Notes: generated from the sequence alone by a model not told the origin. A stretch of 56,232 bases of DNA from Prevotella sp. CAG:1031 (GCA_000431215.1 HF985609.1:1-56232); one strand, 5' to 3'; positions 1-9,107 are shown, counted from the stretch's first letter. Made by a program: numbers and translations.

Positions 1-70
1 ATCCCGAACAGAGAAGTTAAACCTTGCCGCGCCGATGATACTGCGAAAGTGGGAAAGTAGGTCACCGCCC
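1..70 (+). rRNA. rrf: 5S ribosomal RNA, 3' part (5' end outside window)
   Basis: The first 70 bases match the 3' half of a bacterial 5S rRNA: the CCGAACAGAGAAGTTAA loop B/helix III segment, the GCCGATGATACTGCGAAAGTGGG helix IV region in recognisable form, and the closing GTAGGTCACCGCC strand. The 5' half lies before the window, so an rRNA operon ends here. The exact 3' end is estimated. A strong terminator follows within ten bases. Confidence 0.93.
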
Positions 71-78
71 CCTTCAGA

Positions 79-110
79 AGCCCCGAGGCACCAAGCCCCG
101 GGGCTTTTTT
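79..110 (+). terminator. Rho-independent terminator of the rRNA operon
   Basis: AGCCCCG at 79-85 pairs with CGGGGCT at 99-105 around a 13-base loop, followed directly by a run of T. It lies just after the 5S rRNA end and before the lipoprotein gene at 169. Confidence 0.88.
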
Positions 111-120
111 GTGCGTAAGC

Positions 121-165
121 CAATTGGACTAATTAGCCCAATTAGACTAATTTTAGTAATTTTGG
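121..165. repeat. Nonanucleotide-period intergenic repeat (five units)
   Basis: Five consecutive 9-base units read caattggac, taattagcc, caattagac, taattttag, taattttgg. The tract fills the space between the rRNA terminator and the start codon at 169. Related 9-base tracts occur at 12310, 34009 and inside three genes. Confidence 0.7.
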
Positions 166-168
166 GCG

Positions 169-1167
169 ATGAAACTTAAAAGCTTGTTTTGGGCGGCGCT
201 GGCCGCTGTTGCGATGTCGTCGTGTGGAGGCGGCTCGTCGTTCACTGTCAAGGGTGAGGTTGAGGGCCTCGGCTCTGAAGAGGTCGAGATGTATTATCCG
301 GGTGAGGGGGGTGCCATGCAGCACGTCACTGCCCGTGCCGATGCCGACGGCAGATTCATTCTGCGCGGCGATGCGCCCGACACTGTCCTGGTAGAGATTT
401 TCCGATCGAGCGGCGCCCCGTTGGCCCAGGCTGTGGCCACGAACGGCCAGACGGTAAAGCTCTCTATGAAGCTCGACGATCCGCGCTCGATAGAGATGCG
501 CGGAAACGATGCCGTAGAGGCCATGTCGGCTTTTCTGAGGGCTTGCGCCGGTTCGCCGCGGCTGAATGATTCTGTGGCGGCTTTCGTCAGCCGTAATGCC
601 GACAATTGCGCCTCGATGGCTCTTCTCCTGACGGCCTTTGATGCCGAGCGCGAGCCTGAACGGGCAGATTCGCTGTTCAATCTTATCGGGCCGAAAGGGC
701 GTCCGCTGTCGCTGTCGGCTGCCTATAAGCGTCAGCTCGGGGGCGCTGTCGGATGGCGTTCCGACATCATGCTACGTCCGATCTCTATGGTCGGCGAGCG
801 CGATTCGCTGATGAGCTTCGTGGCCACGGTGAGGCCTTATTCGCTGCTTGTATTGACCGACGGACGGCGCAACGCTGCCGTGTCGTCGTTTCTGAGGGCT
901 TTGCGGCGCGATTACGCGCCTTCGCGCCTCGACATAGTAGAAGTTTGTGTCGGACTCGACAGCGCGGGCTGGCGGCGCTCTATCGCGGCCGATTCGGCTT
1001 CATGGCGCCGCGGATGGGTTCCGGGAGGCTCGGGGGCGACGCAGCTGAAGCAGCTGAGCGTGCCGGGTCTGCCGTTTTTCATAGTGACAGACAGCACGTC
1101 GCGCCAGCGCGAGCGTAGCTCACAGCCGGCGCGAATACGCGAATATCTTAAGAAGTCGGTCCGTTAG
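169..1167 (+). CDS. DUF4369-like thioredoxin-fold lipoprotein
   Basis: This 332-residue protein begins with a lipoprotein signal peptide; the lipobox MSSC places the lipidated Cys at residue 19. Residues about 25-110 look like the beta-rich DUF4369 domain found at the N-terminus of Bacteroidetes thiol-disulfide interchange lipoproteins. The C-terminal part (about 215-332) resembles a thioredoxin-like fold, with a late VPGLPFFIVTDS segment matching the cis-Pro strand region, but no CXXC is visible. It may therefore be a structural or degenerate member rather than an active reductase. Its stop codon overlaps the stop of the convergent lipoprotein gene by four bases. The domain calls rest on visual resemblance. 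Confidence 0.7.
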   Translation: MKLKSLFWAALAAVAMSSCGGGSSFTVKGEVEGLGSEEVEMYYPGEGGAMQHVTARADADGRFILRGDAPDTVLVEIFRSSGAPLAQAVATNGQTVKLSMKLDDPRSIEMRGNDAVEAMSAFLRACAGSPRLNDSVAAFVSRNADNCASMALLLTAFDAEREPERADSLFNLIGPKGRPLSLSAAYKRQLGGAVGWRSDIMLRPISMVGERDSLMSFVATVRPYSLLVLTDGRRNAAVSSFLRALRRDYAPSRLDIVEVCVGLDSAGWRRSIAADSASWRRGWVPGGSGATQLKQLSVPGLPFFIVTDSTSRQRERSSQPARIREYLKKSVR

Positions 1168-1931
1168 CGCATCATTCTGAGGCGCGCGGCAGGGAAGGCG
1201 ATTGTCACTGTGTCGCCCGATACCGAGCCTGTGTAGCGGTAGGCTATACCGTGGTCGGCGCGCATGGCGATGCCGACCATTCTTTTCACGTCGGGATCGG
1301 CCGATCCCGAGAGGCTTTCGGCCATTTCGGCGGCAATCTCGGCCGCGTGGGTGCGGAGGTTGTCGATAGCGTCGGCATTGGCCGTTGTCTCGTCGACTTC
1401 GCAGTGGAACATGATCATGTTGTCGGTATCGCTGATGTCGGTTATCATCACCGACGGAGCGAGTTCGGCCGGCAGCAGTATTTTCGAGCGCTTAATCTCG
1501 GCTTCGAGCTCTTCCTGAGGCGAGGCTTTGCGCGACGGCTCGGCCTTGAGGTCGTCGGGCGAGAAGTTGAGCGTCAGAGAGGCGCGGTTGCGGTCGACAT
1601 AGCGAATCTGAAGCGTTATGGCGTTTTCGCGCAGAGCGTCGAGCATCTCGTGATTATTGTCGAAGAGGTTGACGATCGAAGACTTCATTGTCGCCTTGAC
1701 TTCGTCGGGGCGGCTGCTGAGACGGCTGAGGTCAATCGACGGGGATGTCACTGTAACGTCGTAGACGAGAGTGTCTTTGTCGAGCGATATGTTTTTTATG
1801 AATCCGACCCCCTTGACCTCGACGGGGCAGTGTGAGGCGGCCTGTTCGACCTGTTTCTCGAGGGTCGGGGCCGAGCAGGCGGCAAGCAGCAGCGCGGCAA
1901 TCAGGGCCGCGAAAAGGTGCATCAGTTTCAT
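1164..1931 (-). CDS. Hypothetical lipoprotein
   Basis: A 255-residue protein with a clear lipoprotein signal peptide (about 18 hydrophobic residues ending in LLAAC). I do not recognise a family. The mature part alternates predicted beta strands with polar helices and has no further membrane segment, so it is probably anchored in the envelope facing the periplasm. It lies 12 bases downstream of der on the same strand and is probably the last gene of the DUF177-rpmF-fabH-era-der unit. Its 3' end overlaps the convergent DUF4369-like gene by four bases, leaving no room for an intervening terminator. Confidence 0.72.
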   Translation of the reverse strand: MKLMHLFAALIAALLLAACSAPTLEKQVEQAASHCPVEVKGVGFIKNISLDKDTLVYDVTVTSPSIDLSRLSSRPDEVKATMKSSIVNLFDNNHEMLDALRENAITLQIRYVDRNRASLTLNFSPDDLKAEPSRKASPQEELEAEIKRSKILLPAELAPSVMITDISDTDNMIMFHCEVDETTANADAIDNLRTHAAEIAAEMAESLSGSADPDVKRMVGIAMRADHGIAYRYTGSVSGDTVTIAFPAARLRMMR

Positions 1932-1943
1932 TGAGGGCCGGGG

Positions 1944-3263
1944 TTATTTCTCGCGCATGAAGACCTGTATCGGGGTTCCGCAGAAGTCCCAGTTCTCGCG
2001 TATCTTGTTTTCGAGGTAGCGGCGGTAGGGCTCTTTGACCCACTGGGGCAGGTTGCAGAAGAAGATAAACGTCGGCACGGGCGAGCCCTTGAGCATAGTG
2101 ACGTATTTGATCTTGATATACTTGCCTTTGTTGGCAGGAGGCGGATAGGCGGCCACGGCTTCGAGCATTACCTTGTTGAGCACTGAGGTCGGCACAGTGC
2201 GGCGGCGGTTCTCATAGACCTTCACGGCGGTTTCGAGAACGCGGTGTATGCGCTGCTTTGTCAGCGCCGAGGCGAAGATGATGGGGAAGTCGGTGAAGGG
2301 GGCGAAGCGGGCGCGTATGGCCTCTTCGAAATGTCGTATGGCCTCGTTGGACTTGTCTTCGACGAGATCCCATTTGTTGACGCAGACGACGAGCCCTTTC
2401 TTGTTGCGCTGAATCAGCCCGAAAATAGCCTGATCCTGGGCTTCGATGCCGCGCGTGGCGTCGATCATAAGGATGCAGACGTCGCTGGCCTCGATGGCGC
2501 GTATGGAGCGGATGACCGAGTAGTATTCGATGTCTTCGTGAACCTTGTTCTTCTTTCGGATTCCGGCGGTGTCGACCAGATAGAAGTCGAAGCCGAATTT
2601 GTTGTAGCGCGTATAGATCGAGTCGCGCGTTGTTCCGGCGATGTCGGTCACGATATGGCGGTCTTCGCCGATGAAGGCGTTTATGAGCGACGATTTTCCG
2701 GCGTTGGGGCGCCCTACGATGGCGAACTTCGGCAGGTCGTCGAGCGGAGCTTCGTCGTCGGGGTTAGGTTCGGGAAGCTTTTCGACAACGACATCGAGAA
2801 GGTCGCCGGTGCCGAAGCCGCTGACGGCCGACACGGGCATCGGCTCGCCGAGGCCGAGCTTGTAGAATTCGGCGATGTTGTAGAGCCAGTCGTTACTGTC
2901 GACCTTGTTGGCCACGAGCACGACGGGCTTGCGGCTCTTGCGCAGTGTTTCGGCTACATGGTCGTCGAGGTCGGTAACGCCGTTCATGGCGTCGACCACG
3001 AACATTATCTCGTCGGCCTGCTCGATGGCCAGCAGAACCTGTTTGTTGATTTCTCCTTCGAAGATGTCGTCGGAGTTGACAACCCAGCCGCCGGTGTCGA
3101 TTATCGAGAACTCTTTGCCGTTCCAGTCGACCTTTCCGTACTGGCGGTCGCGCGTTGTTCCGGCGGTGTCGTCGACGATGGCGGTGCGTGTGCCGGTCAG
3201 ACGGTTGAAGAGGGTCGACTTTCCGACATTGGGACGGCCGACTATGGCTACGATCTGTGACAT
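1944..3263 (-). CDS. der: Ribosome-associated GTPase Der (EngA)
   Basis: Der is a double-GTPase that acts in 50S ribosomal subunit maturation. The 439-residue product has two G domains in tandem: P-loops GRPNVGKST (residues 9-17) and GRPNAGKSS (184-192), G3 DTGG and DTAG, and G4 NKVD (119-122) plus a later NKWD. A KH-like C-terminal domain of about 100 residues follows. Length and architecture are normal. It lies downstream of era on the same strand, with 48 bases between them containing a possible TATCTTTA -7 box, so it may have its own weak promoter as well as read-through from the operon. Confidence 0.97.
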   Translation of the reverse strand: MSQIVAIVGRPNVGKSTLFNRLTGTRTAIVDDTAGTTRDRQYGKVDWNGKEFSIIDTGGWVVNSDDIFEGEINKQVLLAIEQADEIMFVVDAMNGVTDLDDHVAETLRKSRKPVVLVANKVDSNDWLYNIAEFYKLGLGEPMPVSAVSGFGTGDLLDVVVEKLPEPNPDDEAPLDDLPKFAIVGRPNAGKSSLINAFIGEDRHIVTDIAGTTRDSIYTRYNKFGFDFYLVDTAGIRKKNKVHEDIEYYSVIRSIRAIEASDVCILMIDATRGIEAQDQAIFGLIQRNKKGLVVCVNKWDLVEDKSNEAIRHFEEAIRARFAPFTDFPIIFASALTKQRIHRVLETAVKVYENRRRTVPTSVLNKVMLEAVAAYPPPANKGKYIKIKYVTMLKGSPVPTFIFFCNLPQWVKEPYRRYLENKIRENWDFCGTPIQVFMREK

Positions 3264-3311
3264 ATTGAGAGTGAAGTTGTTGTTGCGGTGTAAAGATAGT
3301 GAAAAAAGCCG

Positions 3312-4208
3312 TTATTCGATATATCCGAAGGCTTTGAGTTTCGATTCGCGGTTACGCCAGTTGGGTTCGACCTTTACGAAGGTGCGCAGATCGACCTTCT
3401 TTCCGAAGAAAGTCTCGATTTCCTTGCGGGCCTCTATGCCGACCTTCTTGAGCTTCGAGCCGCCGTGGCCGATGAGGATTCCTTTCTGGCTCTCGCGTTC
3501 GACATAGATGACGGCCATGATATGGATAGACGTCTCGGTCTCTTCAAATTTCTCGACGATGACCTCGATCGAGTAGGGGATCTCCTTTTCGTAGTTGAGC
3601 AGGATTTTCTCGCGGATGATCTCGGTGACGAAGAAGCGGGCCGGCTTGTCGGTCAGGGCGTCTTTGCCGAAGTAGGGCTCCGACTCGGGCAGCAGGGCTA
3701 CGATGCGGTTCATCAGGTTGTCGACATTGAAGCGCTCCTTGGCCGAGACAGGGAATACTTCGGCGTTCGGCAGCAGGCTGTGCCAGCGTTCGACAACGGC
3801 CTCAAGCTCGGCCTGGTCTTTGAGAAGGTCGATTTTGTTGATGACAAGGAGCACGGGCACTTTCTCGCGGGCCACCTTCTCGACGAAGTCGGCGTTTTTC
3901 GAGGGATCTTCGACGACGTCGGTAACGTAGACGAGGACATCGGCGTCCGTCAGGGCTCCTGTCGAGAAGTCGAGCATCGACTGCTGGAGCTTGTATTTCG
4001 GCTTGAGCACGCCGGGAGTGTCGGAGAACACTATCTGGTAGTCGTCGGTGTTGACGATTCCCATTATGCGGTGACGCGTTGTCTGGGCCTTCGAGGTGAT
4101 GATGCTCAGGCGCTCGCCGACGAGGTCGTTCATGAGGGTCGACTTGCCGACGTTAGGGTTTCCGACGATGTTGACGAACCCGGCTTTATGGGGAGTTGAA
4201 GTTGTCAT
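3312..4208 (-). CDS. era: GTPase Era
   Basis: Era binds 16S rRNA and assists 30S subunit assembly. The 298-residue protein has P-loop GNPNVGKST (16-24), G3 DTPG (63-66), G4 NKID (123-126), and a C-terminal KH domain marked by the IGHGGSKLKKVG loop near residue 250. Length is typical of the family. It sits between fabH and der on the minus strand, the usual Bacteroidetes order. The 125-base gap to fabH contains a hairpin that might attenuate transcription. Confidence 0.97.
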   Translation of the reverse strand: MTTSTPHKAGFVNIVGNPNVGKSTLMNDLVGERLSIITSKAQTTRHRIMGIVNTDDYQIVFSDTPGVLKPKYKLQQSMLDFSTGALTDADVLVYVTDVVEDPSKNADFVEKVAREKVPVLLVINKIDLLKDQAELEAVVERWHSLLPNAEVFPVSAKERFNVDNLMNRIVALLPESEPYFGKDALTDKPARFFVTEIIREKILLNYEKEIPYSIEVIVEKFEETETSIHIMAVIYVERESQKGILIGHGGSKLKKVGIEARKEIETFFGKKVDLRTFVKVEPNWRNRESKLKAFGYIE

Positions 4209-4271
4209 TGCGTTTTCTGTTTTTAAGTGTTGGAGGGGCTCTCTGCCCGAGGACCGCTGATATATAAACGA

Positions 4272-4296
4272 AATAGCACCTTAAAAAGATGCTATT
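4272..4296 (-). terminator. Possible hairpin attenuator between fabH and era
   Basis: AATAGCA (4272-4278) can pair with TGCTATT (4290-4296). Read on the minus strand, the stem is followed by TTTCGTTT, a poor but T-rich tail. It lies about 38 bases after the fabH stop, so it could be a weak terminator or processing site inside the operon. Confidence 0.35.
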
Positions 4297-4333
4297 CACG
4301 TAAAGAAAACTTCAGGCAGGCCGTTTCGCGGGC

Positions 4334-5314
4334 TTACCAGATGAGATACATGGCTCCCCAGGTGTAGCCGGCGCCGAAGGCTGTCAGCACAACGCGGTCT
4401 CCGGCCTTGAGGCGGTCGGTGTTCTCGTCGAGACAGATGGGAATCGAGGCGGCCGACGTGTTGCCGCGCTTCTCGATGTTGACGAGCACCTTCTCCATCG
4501 GCATCTTCGCGCGCGAGGCGACGGCCTCGATGATGCGGAGGTTTGCCTGATGGGGCACGAGCCAGTCGACGGTGTCGACCGTCAGCGAGTTGCGCTCCAT
4601 GATCGTCAGTGTCGACGAGAGCATGTCGGTTACGGCGTGTTTGTAGACGTGGCGTCCGTCCTGGAAGAGGAAGTTCTGGCCGGCCTTGACGGTCTCGATT
4701 GTCGTCGGGAGGGCTGATCCGCCGGCGGGCATTACCAGATGGGGCATGCCCTCGGGGTTGACGTGAAGCACTGCGTCGATCACACCTGTCGGGGTGTCGC
4801 TCTCGACCGGTTCGACAAGCACTGCTGCGGCGCCGTCGCCGAAGAGCGCGCAGGTCGAGCGGTCTTCGTAGTTGATCATCGACGACATTTTCTCGGTGCA
4901 GACAACGACGACCTTCTTATAGAGGCCCGAGAGGATATATCCTTTGGCGTCCTGCAGGGCCACGATGAATCCGGCGCAGGCGGCCTGAATATCGTAGCCG
5001 TAGCCGGCGGTGGCGCCGGTGAGGCCGGCGATGACCGATGCTGTCGAGGGGAAACGGTAATCGGGGTTCGACGTGGCGCAGATAATGAGCTCGACCTCTT
5101 CGGGGGCCGTGCCGGTTTTGGCAAGGAGGCGTTTTATGGCCTCGGCGCCCATATAGCTCGAACCGACATCCTTGCGGAGTATCCGGCGCTCCTTGATTCC
5201 GACGCGGGTTGTTATCCATTCGTCGTTGGTGTCGACCATCTTCGAGAGCATTTCATTGTCGAGGATGTCGTCGGGCAAGTAAGAGGCTATTCCGGTTATT
5301 TTGGCGTAAACCAT
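4334..5314 (-). CDS. fabH: 3-oxoacyl-ACP synthase III (FabH)
   Basis: FabH condenses acetyl-CoA (or a branched acyl-CoA) with malonyl-ACP to start fatty-acid synthesis. The 326-residue product carries the catalytic triad in normal spacing: Cys113 in DIQAACAGF, His255 in VPHQANLR and Asn285 in RGNTSAAS. The N-terminal DEWITTRVGI segment is also typical. It follows rpmF, the conserved pairing of L32 with lipid synthesis, but no plsX lies between them; a 151-base GC-rich spacer with strong hairpins is there instead. In Bacteroidetes, branched-chain primers from 2-oxoacid degradation would be plausible substrates (inference). Confidence 0.96.
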   Translation of the reverse strand: MVYAKITGIASYLPDDILDNEMLSKMVDTNDEWITTRVGIKERRILRKDVGSSYMGAEAIKRLLAKTGTAPEEVELIICATSNPDYRFPSTASVIAGLTGATAGYGYDIQAACAGFIVALQDAKGYILSGLYKKVVVVCTEKMSSMINYEDRSTCALFGDGAAAVLVEPVESDTPTGVIDAVLHVNPEGMPHLVMPAGGSALPTTIETVKAGQNFLFQDGRHVYKHAVTDMLSSTLTIMERNSLTVDTVDWLVPHQANLRIIEAVASRAKMPMEKVLVNIEKRGNTSAASIPICLDENTDRLKAGDRVVLTAFGAGYTWGAMYLIW

Positions 5315-5387
5315 TGTTTTAGGCTTGTAGGGGTTTATAGACAGCGAGCCCCGCGGCTGTCGCCGCCGGGGTTGATTCGGAGAGCTT

Positions 5388-5455
5388 GCCGGCGCCGGGG
5401 CGCCGGCTGAAGTCTTGGGCGCGGCGAGTCGGCGCGGGCGCCGTTTTCCGGCGCC
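5388..5455 (-). other. Two GC-rich perfect hairpins in the rpmF-fabH spacer
   Basis: GCCGGCGCC (5388-5396) faces GGCGCCGGC (5399-5407), and GGCGCCG (5437-5443) faces CGGCGCC (5449-5455) with a GAAAA loop on the minus strand. No T-tract follows either, so they do not look like simple terminators. They lie in the transcript downstream of rpmF and upstream of fabH, and could set mRNA stability or differential expression. Confidence 0.55.
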
Positions 5456-5465
5456 ACGGGCTGAA

Positions 5466-5651
5466 TCAGATAGCCTCTGACTTCTCGAGAACTACGCGGC
5501 CGCGGTAGAATCCACATTCGCCGCATACGGTGTGGTAGACGTGCCAGGCTCCGCAGTTGGGGCAGATGGCGATGGTGGGTGCTACAGCTTTGTCGTGGGT
5601 GCGACGCTTTGCGGTGCGGGTCTTTGACTGTTTGCGTTTAGGATGTGCCAT
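5466..5651 (-). CDS. rpmF: 50S ribosomal protein L32
   Basis: A 61-residue basic protein beginning MAHPKRKQSKTRTAKRR, the conserved L32 N-terminus. It keeps the four-cysteine zinc site as CPNC and CGEC, so it is the zinc-binding form. It lies 22 bases after the DUF177 gene on the same strand, the near-universal DUF177-rpmF pairing, and precedes fabH. Confidence 0.97.
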   Translation of the reverse strand: MAHPKRKQSKTRTAKRRTHDKAVAPTIAICPNCGAWHVYHTVCGECGFYRGRVVLEKSEAI

Positions 5652-5673
5652 TGTTGTTTGCTGTTATATATGT

Positions 5674-6195
5674 TTAATTGTTATCGGTAAGTTTTTTCAG
5701 TTCATTCCAGCGCGGGTCGACGGGGCCGTCGCTGTCGGGGAGGGCGGCGCTGTGGCGTTCGAGCATGTCGGTCATGGCGCTGTCGCAGGCTCCTTCGTCG
5801 TGGATGTGCTTGAGCGGAATCTCGAGCTCTACCGTCTCGTAGAGAATGGGAGCGATGTCAAGCGAGGGTTCTGACTGAGGCAGAACCAGAACGCCGTCGG
5901 CGCTGTCGTCGCGTTCGTCGCCATATTTGACGGTCAGGCTATAGACCGTGTCGACAGGCCACTGCAGCGGGCCGAGACAGCGGTCGCAGATCAGCGTTAC
6001 AGTGCCCGCTATGTCGAACGAGAGCGCATAAACGCCGTGAGAGAAGTCAATCTCAAGCCTTGCGTCGAGGTCAGCGTCTTGAATGTCAGAGCTTTCCATG
6101 TCGACGAAAAATTGCTTGCCCAGGTGAAACTCCATAGAGTGTTTCCCCTGAGAAAGACCTGCCAGAGCGACATTGAACCCGGTTAACTTTCCCAT
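5674..6195 (-). CDS. DUF177 (YceD-like) protein
   Basis: The 173-residue product is a DUF177 protein, a family that travels with L32 and has been linked to 23S rRNA and ribosome accumulation. The signature CDRCL, with the two cysteines of CXXC, is present near residue 91, followed by an acidic C-terminal half. It is the first gene of the rpmF-fabH-era-der unit. A full promoter lies just upstream: TAACTTTG at 6233-6226 and TTTG at 6257-6254 on the minus strand, spaced by 20. Confidence 0.9.
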   Translation of the reverse strand: MGKLTGFNVALAGLSQGKHSMEFHLGKQFFVDMESSDIQDADLDARLEIDFSHGVYALSFDIAGTVTLICDRCLGPLQWPVDTVYSLTVKYGDERDDSADGVLVLPQSEPSLDIAPILYETVELEIPLKHIHDEGACDSAMTDMLERHSAALPDSDGPVDPRWNELKKLTDNN

Positions 6196-6225
6196 TGCTT
6201 AGTTGCGGTGGTTGAAAAATCGCGG

Positions 6226-6257
6226 CAAAGTTACAGAAAACTTTCGGTAATAGCAAA
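6226..6257 (-). promoter_or_regulatory. Bacteroidetes promoter of the DUF177-rpmF-fabH-era-der operon
   Basis: On the minus strand TTTG (6257-6254), a 20-base spacer and TAACTTTG (6233-6226) match the Bacteroidetes consensus TTTG-N19-21-TAnnTTTG. The predicted transcript would start near 6220, about 25 bases before the DUF177 start codon. Confidence 0.8.
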
Positions 6258-6285
6258 TTAAAAAACAGGCGGGCGTTTCGGACGG

Positions 6286-6319
6286 GTCTGACTTGTCGGA
6301 CTTGTCCGACAAGTCAGAC
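6286..6319. repeat. Perfect 15-bp inverted repeat between divergent promoters
   Basis: GTCTGACTTGTCGGA (6286-6300) is the exact reverse complement of TCCGACAAGTCAGAC (6305-6319), with a four-base loop CTTG. It lies 28 bases from the -33 box of the minus promoter and 21 bases from that of the plus promoter. It also reads as 9-base units (tctgacttg, tcggacttg, tccgacaag), linking it to the 9-base repeats elsewhere. It could be an operator, a bidirectional terminator without T-tract, or a repeat insertion. Confidence 0.75.
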
Positions 6320-6340
6320 TGTTATAGAGTGTTAAAATCG

Positions 6341-6370
6341 TTGGAGGTTGGCACCTCTTTGCTAAATTTG
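6341..6370 (+). promoter_or_regulatory. Bacteroidetes promoter of the 2-oxoacid oxidoreductase operon
   Basis: TTG at 6341-6343, a 19-base spacer and TAAATTTG at 6363-6370 match the Bacteroidetes promoter form. Transcription would start near 6377, about 23 bases before the ferredoxin start codon. Confidence 0.78.
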
Positions 6371-6399
6371 CACAAACCATCGTATCTAACTTTAAATCT

Positions 6400-6633
6400 A
6401 TGGCGAAAATTTATGGAGCGGTCGAAATCGACCGCGAACGTTGCAAAGGTTGCGGCCTGTGTGTAGTGGCCTGTCCGAGCGACGTGCTTGAATTGCAGCC
6501 CAACGAGGTCAACGACCGCGGTTACCACTACGCCTACGATGTCCATGCCGACGCATGCATCGGCTGCGGATCGTGTGCCGCCGTTTGCCCCGACAGCTGC
6601 TTTACTGTTTATCGCGTGGTAGAAAAAGGCTAA
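6400..6633 (+). CDS. vorD: 2-oxoacid:ferredoxin oxidoreductase delta subunit (2x[4Fe-4S])
   Basis: A 77-residue bacterial-type ferredoxin with two complete cluster motifs: CKGCGLCVVACP in the N-terminal half and CIGCGSCAAVCP in the C-terminal half. It is the electron-accepting subunit of the 2-oxoacid oxidoreductase encoded directly downstream (gap 49 bases). Subunit naming follows the Vor/Kor pattern of separate gamma, alpha, beta and delta chains; the true substrate (branched-chain 2-oxoacid or 2-oxoglutarate) cannot be read from sequence alone. Confidence 0.9.
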   Translation: MAKIYGAVEIDRERCKGCGLCVVACPSDVLELQPNEVNDRGYHYAYDVHADACIGCGSCAAVCPDSCFTVYRVVEKG

Positions 6634-6682
6634 GGCCGCTGCGCAAGTTATTCTCATCAAATTATCCCCCACTGAAAACACA

Positions 6683-7797
6683 ATGACAGAGAAAACCAAG
6701 GATGAAGAAGTGAGGTTGATGAAGGGCAACGAAGTGTTGGCCCACGCCGCCATCCGTTATGGCGCCGACGGCTATTTCGGCTACCCCATCACCCCTCAGA
6801 GCGAGGTCCTCGAAACCCTCGAAGAGCTTATGCCGTGGGAAACCACGGGCATGGTTGTCCTGCAGGCCGAGAGCGAAGTTTCGGCCATCAACATGGTCTA
6901 TGGCGGCGCATCGGCCGGCAAGGCCGTGCTGACGTCGAGCTCGTCGCCGGGCGTCAGCCTCATGCAGGAAGGAATCAGCTATATCGCCGCCGGCGAGCTT
7001 CCGACGCTGATCATCAACGTTATGCGCGGAGGCCCCGGTCTCGGCACCATCCAGCCCAGCCAGGGTGACTATTTCCAGGCCACCAAGGGAGGCGGCCACG
7101 GCGACTATCATCTTATCGTTCTGGCTCCGGCCACCGTCCAGGAGATGGCCGACTTCGTAGGGCTCGGCTTCGACCTTGCATTCAAATACCGCACCCCGGC
7201 CATGATCATGGCCGACGGCGTCGTAGGCCAGATGATGGAGAAAGTCAAGCTCCCGCCCCAGCGTCCGCGCCGCACCGACGAGGAAATCGCCCGCCAGTGT
7301 CCGTGGGCCGTCAACGGCCGTACCGCCTCGCGCGGCCACCGCAACGTCATGACGACTCTCGAGCTCGAGAGCGGCCCCATGGAGAAGAACAACGAACGCT
7401 TCCAGGAAACATACCGCAAGATAGAAGAAAACGAAGTGCGCTTCGCCGAGACCGACGTCGACGACGCCGAATATCTCGTAGTAGCCTTCGGCTCGGTAGC
7501 CCGCATCTGCCAGAAAGCCATCGAGACAGCCCGCGAACAGGGCGTCAAGGTAGGTCTTCTGCGCCCGATCACCCTCTGGCCCTTCCCGACAAAAGAGATC
7601 GCCCGCCTGTCGAAGCAGGTCAAAGGCATCCTCGTTGTCGAGCTCAACGCCGGCCAGATGATCGAAGACGTCAAACTCGCCGTCGAAGGCCGCGTGCCCG
7701 TCTACCACTACGGCCGCATGGGCGGTATCGTGCCCAACCCCACCGAGGTTCTCAACGCCTTCTATAAAGATTTCCCAGAATCTAATCCCTCACAGAA

Positions 7798-7801
<4 letters not shown>
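6683..7801 (+). CDS. vorB: 2-oxoacid:ferredoxin oxidoreductase alpha subunit (VorB-type)
   Basis: The 372-residue product is the pyrimidine-binding/transketolase-like alpha chain of a CoA-dependent 2-oxoacid:ferredoxin oxidoreductase, here closest in feel to VorB (3-methyl-2-oxobutanoate oxidoreductase). Recognisable are the N-terminal GNEVLAHAAIRYGADGYFGYPITPQSE, in two parts an NEA-like start and the GYPITPQSE loop, the ESEVSAINMVYGGASAGK segment, and the C-terminal domain ending LNAGQMIEDVKLAVEGR. It overlaps the next gene by four bases (ATGA), indicating translational coupling. The enzyme oxidatively decarboxylates the 2-oxoacid to acyl-CoA or, in reverse, makes amino-acid precursors. Confidence 0.92.
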
Positions 7802-8564
<763 letters not shown>

Positions 8565-8568
<4 letters not shown>

Positions 8569-9107
8569 AAGAAGAAATCATTATAGCCGGATTCGGCGGA
8601 CAGGGCGTATTGTCGATGGGCAAAATCCTCGCCTACGCCGGACTGATGGACGACCTCGAAGTCACCTGGATGCCCTCCTACGGCCCCGAACAGCGCGGCG
8701 GCACGGCCAACGTGACCGTAATCCTCAGCGACAAGCCTATCAGCTCGCCCGTACTCGACGAATATGACTGCGTCGTAGCCCTCAACCAGCAGAGCCTCGA
8801 CAAATTCGAGCCCAAAGTCAAAAAAGGGGGCACACTCCTTTACGACCCCTACGGCATCCACCGCGCCCCGACGCGCCCCGACATCAACGCCGTGGCCGTG
8901 CCCGCAATGGAAGCCACCTTCGAGATGGGCAACTCAAAGACCTTCAACATGATTGTTCTCGGCGGACTGCTCGGCGTGCGTCCGATGGTTCCCGTAGAGA
9001 GCGTCCTCAAAGGCCTTAAGAAAGTTCTGCCCGAACGCCACCACCATCTGATTCCCCTCAACGAAGAAGCTCTCCGCAAGGGAATCTCACTGACAAAGAA
9101 AGACTGA
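8565..9107 (+). CDS. vorC: 2-oxoacid:acceptor oxidoreductase gamma subunit
   Basis: The 180-residue product matches the gamma domain of 2-oxoacid oxidoreductases: N-terminal IIAGFGGQGVLSMGKILA, the PSYGPEQRGGTANVTV stretch and the later GGLLGVRP segment. It completes the four-subunit enzyme encoded by the preceding genes and overlaps the beta-subunit gene by four bases. Length is normal. Confidence 0.93.

Noticed and set aside
2244..3260. Long plus-strand ORF opposite der
   Set aside because: It is an antisense shadow of a well-recognised GTPase gene in high-GC DNA. The same applies to 6662-7708, 11325-12119, 13840-14949, 19675-20826, 23464-24843, 34127-35704 and others.
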